A stretch of DNA of 64,000 nucleotides, taken from Ahrensia sp. Its GTDB lineage: Bacteria > Pseudomonadota > Alphaproteobacteria > Rhizobiales > Rhizobiaceae. Positions 25,650 to 33,833 of the stretch are shown here, piece after piece. Every line of letters begins with the position of its first letter. Positions within the stretch are counted from its first letter, which is position 1. The position numbers and the translations under genes are program-made. The notes below the pieces were generated by a model. It searched no databases. It was not told where the DNA came from and saw only the letters and a list, made by a program, of their open reading frames with translations. Location of the stretch: contig PAKZ01000024.1 in NCBI GenBank assembly GCA_002706335.1, forward strand, positions 1-64,000, read 5' to 3'.

Positions 25650-25889
25650 ATGACGACCAAGGATGCGACGGCAGGTGGCGACGGTTCGATAACCGGTGAC
25701 CGCGATCTGGACTGTTCTACTTATCTCGAAGCTGGTATCGAGGGGCTGGTGGTCAAGGCGCTGGCGGCAGGCTGGAACGAGGACGAGATCTCGAACGCGC
25801 TGCTGGGCCTCGTGCAGGACCGCATTTCGGAAGCGCGTGACAATGCGATCCTAGATTTCGGTCCCAAGCCGGGCGCGACCCGGCACTGA
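25650..25889 (+). CDS. Hypothetical small acidic protein
   Basis: A 79-residue acidic protein without a signal peptide or membrane segment. The middle looks helical (EAGIEGLVVKALAAGWNEDEISNALLGLVQDRI, read in parts) and resembles a UBA-like or small-adaptor helix pair only in general character. I do not recognise a family. A GAGG precedes the ATG by about 11 bases. It is convergent with the lipoprotein gene (13 bases between stops). Real coding is likely from its composition. Confidence 0.6.
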   Translation: MTTKDATAGGDGSITGDRDLDCSTYLEAGIEGLVVKALAAGWNEDEISNALLGLVQDRISEARDNAILDFGPKPGATRH

Positions 25890-25902
25890 AATCAGTCCGG
25901 CT

Positions 25903-26382
25903 TCACGGCCAGGCAAAATCCAGAAGATAATATCTTCCGCCTGAATCCATGGCGACGCCATAGCCGTCTGCGGTGCTGCGCCGCGTGACGAAGTCGACTT
26001 CGACCGTTGTTCCCTGCCAGCAATAGAGCGTCGCCTTGCCGTTTCTGGAACTCGCCTCATTGCCGACGATCGAAACATTGCGGTCGGTCAACGGGCCCAT
26101 GGCGTAGAGCAGGGATCCTCTTGGCACGCCGGCAAAACGCTTCTTCGAACTCGTCCATTTGCCCTTGCACTGGTCGCCGTTGGGCAGAGCCAGCGACATC
26201 GTGCCGTGATCACCGAGGAAATTGTGCAAGCGTGCTTCGGCGAGCTGTACGTCCATACCCTTGAAGGAAGGGTCTTCCGACGCCATCACGCCAACCGGCT
26301 TGGAATAGCAGCCGGACAGGGCGAGCATTACCCCCAGACATGCCGCCCCGATACCGATGCGCCGGACTTTCCTTTTGTCCAC
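25903..26382 (-). CDS. Hypothetical lipoprotein
   Basis: A 159-residue exported lipoprotein. Residues 1-24 form a signal with lipobox LALSGC, so Cys25 is the lipidated residue. The mature domain shows a repeated glycine-containing beta pattern (GTMSLALPNGDQCKGKW, GKATLYCWQGTTVEV, GYGVAMDSGGRYYLLDF) with a Cys pair suggesting a small barrel stabilised by a disulfide. No family name can be given. Whether it faces the periplasm or the outside depends on sorting. Confidence 0.75.
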   Translation of the reverse strand: MDKRKVRRIGIGAACLGVMLALSGCYSKPVGVMASEDPSFKGMDVQLAEARLHNFLGDHGTMSLALPNGDQCKGKWTSSKKRFAGVPRGSLLYAMGPLTDRNVSIVGNEASSRNGKATLYCWQGTTVEVDFVTRRSTADGYGVAMDSGGRYYLLDFAWP

Positions 26383-26472
26383 CCGAATATGCCTCGCGAA
26401 TGCTTCGATGAGACAGTGTTAGCCGGCGACCCTTGCGCGAAGGCTACGTGGTCGACGGAAGCCCGAAACGAC

Positions 26473-26503
26473 GAAGGGGTCCGCGAACTTCGCGGACCCC
26501 TTC
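26473..26503 (-). terminator. Hairpin downstream of tRNA-Asn
   Basis: A perfect 13-bp stem, GAAGGGGTCCGCG (26473-26485) with its complement (26491-26503), around a 5-base loop. It lies 9 bases past the 3' end of the minus-strand tRNA-Asn, so it probably terminates that transcript, although no T run follows on that strand. Confidence 0.6.
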
Positions 26504-26512
26504 ACAAACAAT

Positions 26513-26587
26513 TGGCTCCCCGGGCCGGATTCGAACCAGCGACCAACCGGTTAACAGCCGGTTGCTCTACCACTGAGCTACCGGGGA
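26513..26587 (-). tRNA. tRNA-Asn (anticodon GTT)
   Basis: The minus strand folds as a 75-nt tRNA. The acceptor stem pairs TCCCCGG with CCGGGGA, the D-arm reads TAGCTCAGTGGTAGAGC, the anticodon loop is CTGTTAA with anticodon GTT, and the T-arm is GGTTCGAATCC. The CCA end is encoded (26513-26515). It is a single tRNA gene followed by a hairpin terminator. Confidence 0.97.
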
Positions 26588-26740
26588 AAAGCGCTCAGGC
26601 TGAGCCGAGCGTATATCAAAGGTCTTTCCGATTTGCCAAGCTGTGAATGAAACTTTTTTGCATGCCGCTCTCCTTACATTCCGCATCGCTGGAAATAGCC
26701 GCATTCCGGGCGTATCTGCGCATGACAACGGTTTATTGCG

Positions 26741-27025
26741 ATGGCTGATATCAACAGGACGCATGAAGGCGAAGGGGGTGGGCGACCGACGCGAAACACC
26801 ATAAGGGTGCTCAACAGGCATGTTCCCATGCCGGCGACTCGGCCTGGCCGCATCGCGCTCGGTTCTGCGTTGGTGATCGGCGGCGCGCTCGGATTCCTCC
26901 CCGTCGTCGGTTTCTGGATGTTGCCGCTCGGTCTACTCGTCCTCGCGCAGGACGTCCCGCGCATTCGGCGCTGGCGTCGCAATCTTGTCGTTCGTTGGGA
27001 GCGCAGGCGGCGGAAGGGACGCTAG
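26741..27025 (+). CDS. Small membrane protein, conserved hypothetical
   Basis: A 94-residue protein with a basic N-terminus, a hydrophobic region (IALGSALVIGGALGFLPVVG, then FWMLPLGLLVLAQ) of two membrane helices and an Arg-rich C-terminus (RRWRRNLVVRWERRRRKGR). A short form of this pattern, PATRPGRIALG through MLPLGLLVL, is frequent in alphaproteobacteria, but no function is known. An internal ATG (26828, MPATRP) may be the true start, giving 65 residues. It lies between the two tRNA genes. Confidence 0.6.
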   Translation: MADINRTHEGEGGGRPTRNTIRVLNRHVPMPATRPGRIALGSALVIGGALGFLPVVGFWMLPLGLLVLAQDVPRIRRWRRNLVVRWERRRRKGR

Positions 27026-27135
27026 GCGGACGTTCTGGGCATTGTCGAAGCGCTAGTTTACTGTGATTTAACGTCTCGGTCGCTGACCGGCGAGCGCCAA
27101 TTCGGATCGATGCGGGAAACTGTTGAGAATGGCGC

Positions 27136-27164
27136 TTGACCACCAATTCGAAAATCCCTATCCG
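27136..27164 (+). promoter_or_regulatory. Candidate promoter of tRNA-Cys
   Basis: TTGACC (27136-27141) and TATCCG (27159-27164) are spaced by 17 bases, with the expected start about 15 bases before the tRNA 5' end. The -10 box is imperfect. Position relative to the tRNA supports the call. Confidence 0.4.
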
Positions 27165-27186
27165 ATCAACGACAACGATGGATATT

Positions 27187-27260
27187 GGCCTCGTGGCGGA
27201 GTGGTTACGCAGAGGACTGCAAATCCTTGCACCCCGGTTCGATTCCGGGCGAGGCCTCCA
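27187..27260 (+). tRNA. tRNA-Cys (anticodon GCA)
   Basis: A 74-nt tRNA. The acceptor stem pairs GGCCTCG with CGAGGCC, followed by discriminator T and encoded CCA. The anticodon loop is CTGCAAA with anticodon GCA, and the T-arm is GGTTCGATTCC. It lies 56 bases before the methyltransferase gene on the same strand. Confidence 0.97.
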
Positions 27261-27316
27261 TCGGTTGCTTGCCTGATAGGGCGGCAGCGCGGGATCGACG
27301 GAAGCGGGTGATAACC

Positions 27317-27988
27317 ATGGCGTACTCTTACGACGAATTGCGTCAAACCATGGTCGACAGTCAGATTCGCACGACCGACGTGACGAATTTGCGTGTCGTG
27401 GACGCATTCCTGACTGTTCCGCGCGAGGCATTCGTGTCCGACCAGCGCAAACCCTTTGCCTATATCGACGACGACATCGAGATTTCCGGCCCGTCCGCCG
27501 AGGCGCGCCGCTTCCTGATGGAGCCGTCGCCTTTCGCAAAGCTCGTGCAGCTTGCCGACGTGCAGTCAGGCGACCTTGTACTCGATATTGGTTGCGGCAC
27601 CGGTTACTCCTCGGCGGTACTTTCGCTGCTTGGCAACGCGGTAATTGCGCTCGAAAGCGACGAGGAACTTGCCGATCGGGCAAGCGAAATCCTGCTGGAA
27701 AATGGCTTCGACAATGTCGCGGTCGTGACAGGATCGCTCGATGCCGGCTATGCGGGCGAAGGTCCCTATGATGTGATTTTTATCGGCGGGTCCGTCGATT
27801 CCGTCCCCGATGCCCTCTTCGATCAGATGAAGGATGGTGGCCGCCTTGTAGTCGTCGAGGGGCATGGCCTGGGCGGATTTGCCACACTCTACGTGAAGGA
27901 CGGGGCTTACGTTTCCGGGAGAAAATCTTTTAATCTGAGTGTGAAGGCGCTGCCTGGATTCCAGCGAAAGATGGAATTCTCTTTCTGA
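27317..27988 (+). CDS. Protein-L-isoaspartate methyltransferase-like protein
   Basis: A 223-residue SAM-dependent methyltransferase of the PCMT family: the start MAYSYDELRQTMVDSQIR is the form found upstream of tolC in rhizobia, motif I is VLDIGCGTGYSSAVLS near residue 88, and GPYDVIFIGGSVDSVP follows near 150. The classical substrate-loop residues are changed compared with pcm at 53128, so activity on isoaspartate is uncertain. The frame is open upstream through tRNA-Cys, but the ATG at 27317 fits. It is followed by tolC with 133 bases between. Confidence 0.85.
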   Translation: MAYSYDELRQTMVDSQIRTTDVTNLRVVDAFLTVPREAFVSDQRKPFAYIDDDIEISGPSAEARRFLMEPSPFAKLVQLADVQSGDLVLDIGCGTGYSSAVLSLLGNAVIALESDEELADRASEILLENGFDNVAVVTGSLDAGYAGEGPYDVIFIGGSVDSVPDALFDQMKDGGRLVVVEGHGLGGFATLYVKDGAYVSGRKSFNLSVKALPGFQRKMEFSF

Positions 27989-28121
27989 CCGTCGAGTGAA
28001 TGGTTGCTGCAGGGCAACACACGCCGATAAGTTCGGACGCCGGTATTGCCGTCAAGGTGAGCGATTAATACAAAAGCGTGGGCCGGCGTTCAGTCGGCAG
28101 ATTTTATTCAGGATTGTTCGG

Positions 28122-29486
28122 ATGCGTAGATCCCTAGTCGCCGCTGTCGCCTTTGCTTCCGTTGCCGCCTTTTCACAGCCCGTCAGCGCGGAAACTATAC
28201 TCGGCGCCCTTGCAAAAGCCTATGAGAACAACTCCGAACTGAACTCCGCGCGAGCCGGTGTCCGGGTAAGGGACGAGGACGTAGCGCTTGCGAAATCCGG
28301 CTACAGGCCCCGGGTGACCGGAGTCGCGGGTATCTCCAATACCTCCGATGACTCGCGTTTTGGGGGTGCTGGAGTGACCGGTGCCAGCTTTGGCATCGAG
28401 ATCAACCAGTCCCTGTTCGACGGTTTTCAAACGCGAAATAATGTCCGCGCTGCCTCGGCTGGCTTATCGGCGCAGCGCGAGAACCTTCGCAATACCGAAC
28501 AAAACGTGCTTTTCGATACGGCGCAGGCCTATATGGACGTCCTGCAGAACCGCGACATTGCCGTGTTCCGCCAACGCAACCTCGCGTTCCTTGACGAGCA
28601 GGTTCGCGCCGCTTCGGCTCGCTTCGACGTAGGCGAGGGTACCCGCACCGATGTCGAGCAGGCCCGCGCCAGCCGAGCCGGCGCACAGGCGCAGCTTGAG
28701 GCCGCTCGCGCCGCAGCATTGTCCAGCGAAGCGATCTATCGCCAGCTTACAGGCACCACTCCGTCCAACTTGAATTCTGCTTCGGCTATTTCCAAAGGGG
28801 TGCCCGGATCGCTCGATCAGGCGCTCGCGGTCGCATTTCGCGATCACCCGGCAATTCTGGCTAGTCAATATGCTGTCGATGCCAGTGTCTACGGTGTGAA
28901 ATCGGCGGAGGGCTCTTTCCTGCCCCAAGTGAACCTTTCTGCAACAGTGCAACGAAGCTACTCGAGTCGCGCGGCGAGCGGTGGTTCTTACACTGGAAAC
29001 TCCGCCACCGTCGGCGCGCAGCTTCGGGTACCGATATACCAGGGCGGGCAGGCGAGCGCGACTGTTCGCCAAAAGAAGGAAGAGCTCGGCCAGGCGCGTA
29101 TCGATGTCGACGTTATCCGCGACCAGGTCCGAGCTGCCGTGACTTCGGCATGGACGCAGCTGCAGGCATCTCGCTCGGCCGTAAAGGCAAATCGCGAGAC
29201 GCTGCGGGCATCGCGTCTGGCCCTCGACGGCGTCGTGCAGGAACGCGACGTCGGCCAGCGTACAACGCTTGATGTCCTGAATGGCCAAGCCAATGTCCTT
29301 GACGCTCAAATCGCTGTTGCCCAGGCTGAGCGAGACGTCGTCGTCTCCAGCTATGCGTTGTTGTCCGCGATCGGCCGGCTGACTGCCAGGGATCTCGGCC
29401 TTCAAGTGGCGCTCCACGACCCGAAGGAGCACTACAACGCGGTCAAGGACAAGTGGTTCGGTTTGCGTACGCCGGACGGGCGTTAA
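28122..29486 (+). CDS. tolC: TolC family outer membrane efflux protein
   Basis: A 454-residue outer-membrane channel component of type I secretion and drug efflux. A signal peptide (about 1-24, SLVAAVAFASVAAF, cleaved at VSAET) precedes the duplicated coiled-coil/barrel structure: ETILGALAKAYENNSELNSAR at the N-terminal repeat and LDQALAVAFRDHPAILASQY at the second. Barrel-type strands such as GASFGIEINQSLFDGFQT and VGAQLRVPIYQGG occur in both halves. The ATG at 28122 is chosen because it begins the signal peptide. No adaptor or pump gene is adjacent. Confidence 0.92.
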   Translation: MRRSLVAAVAFASVAAFSQPVSAETILGALAKAYENNSELNSARAGVRVRDEDVALAKSGYRPRVTGVAGISNTSDDSRFGGAGVTGASFGIEINQSLFDGFQTRNNVRAASAGLSAQRENLRNTEQNVLFDTAQAYMDVLQNRDIAVFRQRNLAFLDEQVRAASARFDVGEGTRTDVEQARASRAGAQAQLEAARAAALSSEAIYRQLTGTTPSNLNSASAISKGVPGSLDQALAVAFRDHPAILASQYAVDASVYGVKSAEGSFLPQVNLSATVQRSYSSRAASGGSYTGNSATVGAQLRVPIYQGGQASATVRQKKEELGQARIDVDVIRDQVRAAVTSAWTQLQASRSAVKANRETLRASRLALDGVVQERDVGQRTTLDVLNGQANVLDAQIAVAQAERDVVVSSYALLSAIGRLTARDLGLQVALHDPKEHYNAVKDKWFGLRTPDGR

Positions 29487-29628
29487 CCACCACAACAATC
29501 ACAACATCTCATTTCTGTGGGTGGAGCCGGCCGTTGCGGGCGGCCCGATTCTCATCGGTCGGATCATCCGCTAAGCTTTACCGGTGATTCGCCGGATGGA
29601 CCGGCGGGCCTCAGGCGACGGTAAGAAA

Positions 29629-30558
29629 ATGTCACAAAGCAGCGCGCTTCGCGAACAACCCTCGATGGATGAAATCCTCGCATCGATCCGCAAGATCATC
29701 GATGCGGGCGAGGCCCAGGCGAAGCCGCCGGTCGAGGAAAAGGTGGAAGCCGCCGAAGTCGTCGAAACCGTTCCGCCGCCGCCGGCCAATGACCCGGTCG
29801 GCAAGCGCCCGGCCGCGCCGCCCTCCATTCTTCCGCAGCAGCCCCTGACCCGACGCGCCCCGGAACCCGCCAATGCCGCGCCGCAGGGGCATTCTGCGAC
29901 TGATAAGAATCTCGATTTCGATATTGCCGCTGCCGTTAGCGATTATCTGGCCGAGGAGAACAAGGCTGTCGAGATAGCCTCAGCCAAGGCGAATCCGGAA
30001 CCGGAGTCGGCGATTCCGGCAGAGACGGACTCCGTATCGCAGGATGCGGAACAGGACGTCGATCAGGAAGCATTCAAGAGCGCCGATGACGCGGATATCG
30101 AAGTGGATCTGTCCATCGACCTGTCGGAGACACCGGATATCTCGGAAGCCGAAGCGGCATTGCTCCAGGAGTTTTCGGGCATCGACCGTGATCTGCTCGC
30201 CGATCGCCAGGCGAAATATGACAGGCGTTTCAGCGAGGACGATGTCGGCACGTTCCGGAAAGTCGGCGATTTGCTGCGTGAAACGGTGAACCCGACCCGG
30301 GCTGCCGCTCCGGCGGCGGCAACGCGGCATTCCACGGCGCTGGTCTCGGATATGGTGTCACAGAGCGTCTCGCAGTCGCTGGCCAGCCTTTCCGACCTCG
30401 CGCCACGCGGTCAGGCGCCGGATCTGGACTCGATGGCCGAGGAGATGCTTCGGCCGATGCTGCAGGAATGGCTCGACAACAATCTTCCGTCACTGGTGGA
30501 GCGCCTTGTCCGTGCGGAGATCGAGCGCATCGCCCGAGGCGACCCGCGCGGCGCCTGA
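29629..30558 (+). CDS. popZ: PopZ-like polar organizing protein (DUF2497)
   Basis: A 309-residue intrinsically disordered protein. It begins with the conserved N-terminal helix EQPSMDEILASIRKIIDAGE. A long acidic, Pro/Glu-rich linker (about 40-230) follows, then the C-terminal oligomerization helices MAEEMLRPMLQEWLDNNLPS and LVERLVRAEIERIARG. This is the PopZ/DUF2497 architecture: a scaffold forming a polar microdomain that anchors chromosome and cell-cycle factors. In rhizobia this gene sits just upstream of valS, as here. An upstream in-frame ATG (29584) would add 15 residues. Confidence 0.88.
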   Translation: MSQSSALREQPSMDEILASIRKIIDAGEAQAKPPVEEKVEAAEVVETVPPPPANDPVGKRPAAPPSILPQQPLTRRAPEPANAAPQGHSATDKNLDFDIAAAVSDYLAEENKAVEIASAKANPEPESAIPAETDSVSQDAEQDVDQEAFKSADDADIEVDLSIDLSETPDISEAEAALLQEFSGIDRDLLADRQAKYDRRFSEDDVGTFRKVGDLLRETVNPTRAAAPAAATRHSTALVSDMVSQSVSQSLASLSDLAPRGQAPDLDSMAEEMLRPMLQEWLDNNLPSLVERLVRAEIERIARGDPRGA

Positions 30559-30584
30559 CGGAGGCCCTTCGAGCAGCGCCTTTG

Positions 30585-30613
30585 TTGACAGTACCGCGCG
30601 CTTCGGATTTACA
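30585..30613 (+). promoter_or_regulatory. Candidate valS promoter
   Basis: TTGACA (30585-30590) and TTTACA (30608-30613) are separated by 17 bases, about 40 bases before the valS ATG, in the 95-base space after popZ. A consensus -35 with a reasonable -10 supports a sigma-70 promoter. Confidence 0.45.
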
Positions 30614-30653
30614 CCGGGGCTGAATTACCGACTTCGCTCGCGGACATTTCCAC

Positions 30654-33521
30654 ATGCTCGACAAGACCTTTGACGCTTCCAGCGTCGAACCCCGAATTGC
30701 CAAAATCTGGGAGGGCGCGAACGCCTTCGCCGCCGGTGCCGGAGCGAAGGAGGGCGCCGATCCCTATTGCATCGTGATTCCGCCGCCGAATGTGACCGGA
30801 TCGCTGCATATGGGCCATGCGCTCAACAACACGCTGCAGGACATCATGATCCGCTATCAGCGGATGAACGGCAGGAACGTGTTGTGGCAACCGGGTATGG
30901 ACCATGCCGGCATCGCCACGCAGATGGTGGTCGAGCGTCAGCTGGCCGAGAGCGGCGAGAACATGACTCGCCGACAGATGGGTCGGGACAAGTTCATCGA
31001 ACGCGTCTGGCGCTGGAAGAATGAATCCGGCGGCATTATCTTCAATCAGTTGAAGCGCCTCGGGGCGTCCTGCGACTGGTCGCGCGAACGCTTCACGATG
31101 GATGACGGCCTGTCGGCGGCCGTGCTCGAGGTCTTCGTCAAGCTCTACAAGGAAGGCCTGATCTACCGCGGGAAGCGGCTGGTCAACTGGGACCCGAAAT
31201 TCGAAACCGCGATTTCCGATCTCGAGGTGGAGAACAAGGAAGTCGACGGCCACATGTGGCACTTCAAATATCCGCTGGCCGGCGGCGAAACCTATGAATA
31301 TGTCGAGAAGGACGAAGACGGCAACGTGACGTTGCGCGAGACGCGCGACTACATCTCCATCGCCACGACGCGTCCGGAAACCATGCTCGGTGACGGCGCA
31401 GTCGCCGTTCATCCCTCCGACGAGCGTTATGCGCCGATTGTGGGAAAACTGTGCGAAATTCCGGTCGGGCCGAAGGAGCATCGCCGCCTTATCCCGATCA
31501 TTACCGACGACTATCCGGATCCGGAGTTCGGGTCCGGCGCGGTGAAGATTACCGGCGCGCATGACTTCAACGACTATCAGGTCGCCAAGCGCAACGATAT
31601 TCCGCTCTATCGCCTGATGGACGAAGCTGCGGCGATGCGCAGCGATGGCGCGTCCTATGCCGAGGAAGCCGCAAAGGCGATGCAGATCGTCAAGTCGGAC
31701 ACACTTCCTTCGGAAGCCGAGATCGATGCGATAAATCTTGTGCCGGAAGCCTATCGCGGGCTCGACCGCCTCGAAGCGCGCAGGAAGATTGTCGCCGACA
31801 TCAATGCGGACGGCCTTGCCGTGATGACTACGGACGAGGAAGGCAACGCGGTTCCGTTCGTCGAGGCGAAAAAGATCATGCAGCCCTTCGGCGACCGGTC
31901 GCATGTCGTCATCGAGCCGATGCTGACCGACCAGTGGTTCGCGGACGCCAAAACGCTGGCCGCTCCGGCCATTGCGTCGGTGCGGGAAGGGCGCACCCAG
32001 TTCGTGCCAAAGACCTGGGAAAACACCTATTTCAACTGGATGGAGAATATCGAGCCCTGGTGTGTGTCGCGCCAGCTCTGGTGGGGACACCAGATCCCGG
32101 CCTGGTACGGTCCGGACGGTACCGTCTTTGTCGAGAAGAGCCAGGAGGAAGCCGCAGCGGCTGCGCGCGCGCATTATGGCGAGGATGTCGAACTCATCCG
32201 CGACGAGGATGTGCTCGACACCTGGTTCTCCTCGGCGCTCTGGCCGTTCTCCACGCTCGGCTGGCCCGAGCAGACCGAGGCGCTCGCGACCTGGTATCCG
32301 ACCAATGTCCTCGTCACCGGCTTCGACATCATCTTCTTCTGGGTCGCCCGGATGATGATGATGGGCCTTCATTTCATGAAGGACGAGACCGGCACGCCAG
32401 TTGAACCCTTCGAGACCGTCTATGTCCACGCGCTGGTGCGCGACAAGTTCGGCGCCAAGATGTCGAAGTCGAAGGGCAACGTCATCGACCCACTCGAGCT
32501 GATCGACGAATACGGCGCCGATGCGTTGCGCTTTACGCTCGCCATCATGGCCGCGCAGGGCAGGGACGTGAAACTCGATCCGGCTCGTATCGCCGGCTAC
32601 CGCAATTTCGGCACCAAGCTCTGGAACGCGACCCGCTTTGCCGAAATGAACGGCGTTACGCATGATCCCGAATTCAGGCCCGAAAACGCGAAACTGCAGA
32701 TCAACCGGTGGATCCTGACCGAACTGACCAGGACGGCCCGCGAGGTCGCGGATGGTATAGACCAATATCGTTTCAACGATGCGGCGGGAGCAGCCTACCG
32801 TTTCGTATGGAACACCTTCTGTGACTGGTATCTCGAACTGCTGAAGCCGGTGTTCAACGGCGAAGACCAGGAAGCCAAGTCGGAGGCGCAGGCCTGCGCC
32901 GCCCATGTGCTGGATGGCGTCTACAAGCTCCTGCACCCCTTCATGCCTTTCATGACGGAGGAGTTGTGGGCGCTGACGGCGGAGAGCCGTGACACGCTGC
33001 TGTGCCACGCGGAGTGGCCGCGCCCTGACTTCGAGGACGCGGAGGCTGCCGGGGAGATCAACTGGCTGATCGACCTCGTGACGGGGATCCGTTCGGTGCG
33101 GTCTGAAATGAATGTGCCCGCTTCGGCAATGGTGCCGCTCGTCATGGTCGGCGCCAACGCCGAGACCTGTCGGCGCCTGCTGGATCATGACGCCGCTATC
33201 GGCCGGCTCGCCCGTGTCGAGGACATTCTCCTCGAAAGCGAGGTGCCGAAGGGCTCCGCGCAACTCGTCCTTGGCGAGGCGACGGCTTGTCTTCCGCTTG
33301 GCGGCTTGATCGATGTCGATGCCGAGCGCGCCCGATTGGGCAAGGCCATCGGAAAGGTCGAGGTGGATATCGAAAAGCTTCAGAAGAAGCTGGGCAACGA
33401 GAAATTTCTGGCCAATGCAAAGCCGGAGATCGTCGCCGGCGAGCGCGAAAAGCTGGAGGATGCTCAGCGCGACTGCGATTCGCTCAAGACTGCGCTGACC
33501 CGAATTGAGCAAATCGGCTAG
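30654..33521 (+). CDS. valS: Valyl-tRNA synthetase
   Basis: A 955-residue class I aminoacyl-tRNA synthetase charging tRNA-Val. The HIGH signature appears as PPNVTGSLHMGHALNN near residue 42 and KMSKS as GAKMSKSKGNVIDP near 603. The editing (CP1) domain lies between, with the TTRPETMLGDGAV motif near 240. The C-terminal coiled coil (ERARLGKAIGKVEVDIEKL, KKLGNEKFLANAKPEIV) completes the usual architecture. Length is normal. It follows popZ and ends in a terminator-like hairpin. Confidence 0.98.
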   Translation: MLDKTFDASSVEPRIAKIWEGANAFAAGAGAKEGADPYCIVIPPPNVTGSLHMGHALNNTLQDIMIRYQRMNGRNVLWQPGMDHAGIATQMVVERQLAESGENMTRRQMGRDKFIERVWRWKNESGGIIFNQLKRLGASCDWSRERFTMDDGLSAAVLEVFVKLYKEGLIYRGKRLVNWDPKFETAISDLEVENKEVDGHMWHFKYPLAGGETYEYVEKDEDGNVTLRETRDYISIATTRPETMLGDGAVAVHPSDERYAPIVGKLCEIPVGPKEHRRLIPIITDDYPDPEFGSGAVKITGAHDFNDYQVAKRNDIPLYRLMDEAAAMRSDGASYAEEAAKAMQIVKSDTLPSEAEIDAINLVPEAYRGLDRLEARRKIVADINADGLAVMTTDEEGNAVPFVEAKKIMQPFGDRSHVVIEPMLTDQWFADAKTLAAPAIASVREGRTQFVPKTWENTYFNWMENIEPWCVSRQLWWGHQIPAWYGPDGTVFVEKSQEEAAAAARAHYGEDVELIRDEDVLDTWFSSALWPFSTLGWPEQTEALATWYPTNVLVTGFDIIFFWVARMMMMGLHFMKDETGTPVEPFETVYVHALVRDKFGAKMSKSKGNVIDPLELIDEYGADALRFTLAIMAAQGRDVKLDPARIAGYRNFGTKLWNATRFAEMNGVTHDPEFRPENAKLQINRWILTELTRTAREVADGIDQYRFNDAAGAAYRFVWNTFCDWYLELLKPVFNGEDQEAKSEAQACAAHVLDGVYKLLHPFMPFMTEELWALTAESRDTLLCHAEWPRPDFEDAEAAGEINWLIDLVTGIRSVRSEMNVPASAMVPLVMVGANAETCRRLLDHDAAIGRLARVEDILLESEVPKGSAQLVLGEATACLPLGGLIDVDAERARLGKAIGKVEVDIEKLQKKLGNEKFLANAKPEIVAGEREKLEDAQRDCDSLKTALTRIEQIG

Positions 33522-33594
33522 TTTCCTGGCCTGAGAAATGGCGGCGGCTGGTGCGCATAGGCAAGAAAAGCGCGATATGTGTCACTTATGCAAC

Positions 33595-33617
33595 AACGGG
33601 CGCTTTGCGCCCGTTTT
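33595..33617 (+). terminator. Rho-independent terminator after valS
   Basis: AACGGGCGC (33595-33603) pairs with GCGCCCGTT (33607-33615) around TTT, followed by a T run. It is 73 bases past the valS stop and is the clearest classical terminator in this part. Confidence 0.8.
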
Positions 33618-33683
33618 TCGTTCCGGAGTCCTGAAATTTCGGGAAAAGGGGCATTTTTCTGAAAATTCGGCCCATAATTGTCG

Positions 33684-33699
33684 TTGACGTAAACGTAAA
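33684..33699. promoter_or_regulatory. LiuR-like inverted repeat upstream of the FadL gene
   Basis: TTGACGT-AA-ACGTAAA is a 16-bp inverted repeat with one mismatch. It lies 135 bases before the FadL-type gene, in the 312-base space after valS. MerR-family LiuR regulators of fatty acid and branched-chain amino acid catabolism use operators of this form, as I recall them; recognition here is an inference. The rest of the space holds only the valS terminator. Confidence 0.4.
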
Positions 33700-33833
33700 A
33701 GATGGCTTCGCCCGAAACGGGGAGGGGCCGCGCCTGTCGCCGTGTTCGATTGTGGCGTTTCTTTGGCCATTTTGTGCTTGAAAAAGTCGCACACGCTCCG
33801 ACAAGAATAAGCAGACATGGTTTGGAGGAACTC

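Noticed and set aside
27123-27311. Short plus-strand open frame running through tRNA-Cys
   Set aside because: The frame overlaps the tRNA and its product has no relation to known small proteins; the tRNA structure is certain.
30609-33512. 967-codon open frame on the minus strand opposite valS
   Set aside because: It mirrors valS, whose HIGH and KMSKS motifs are intact. Long antisense frames are expected in GC-rich coding sequence.
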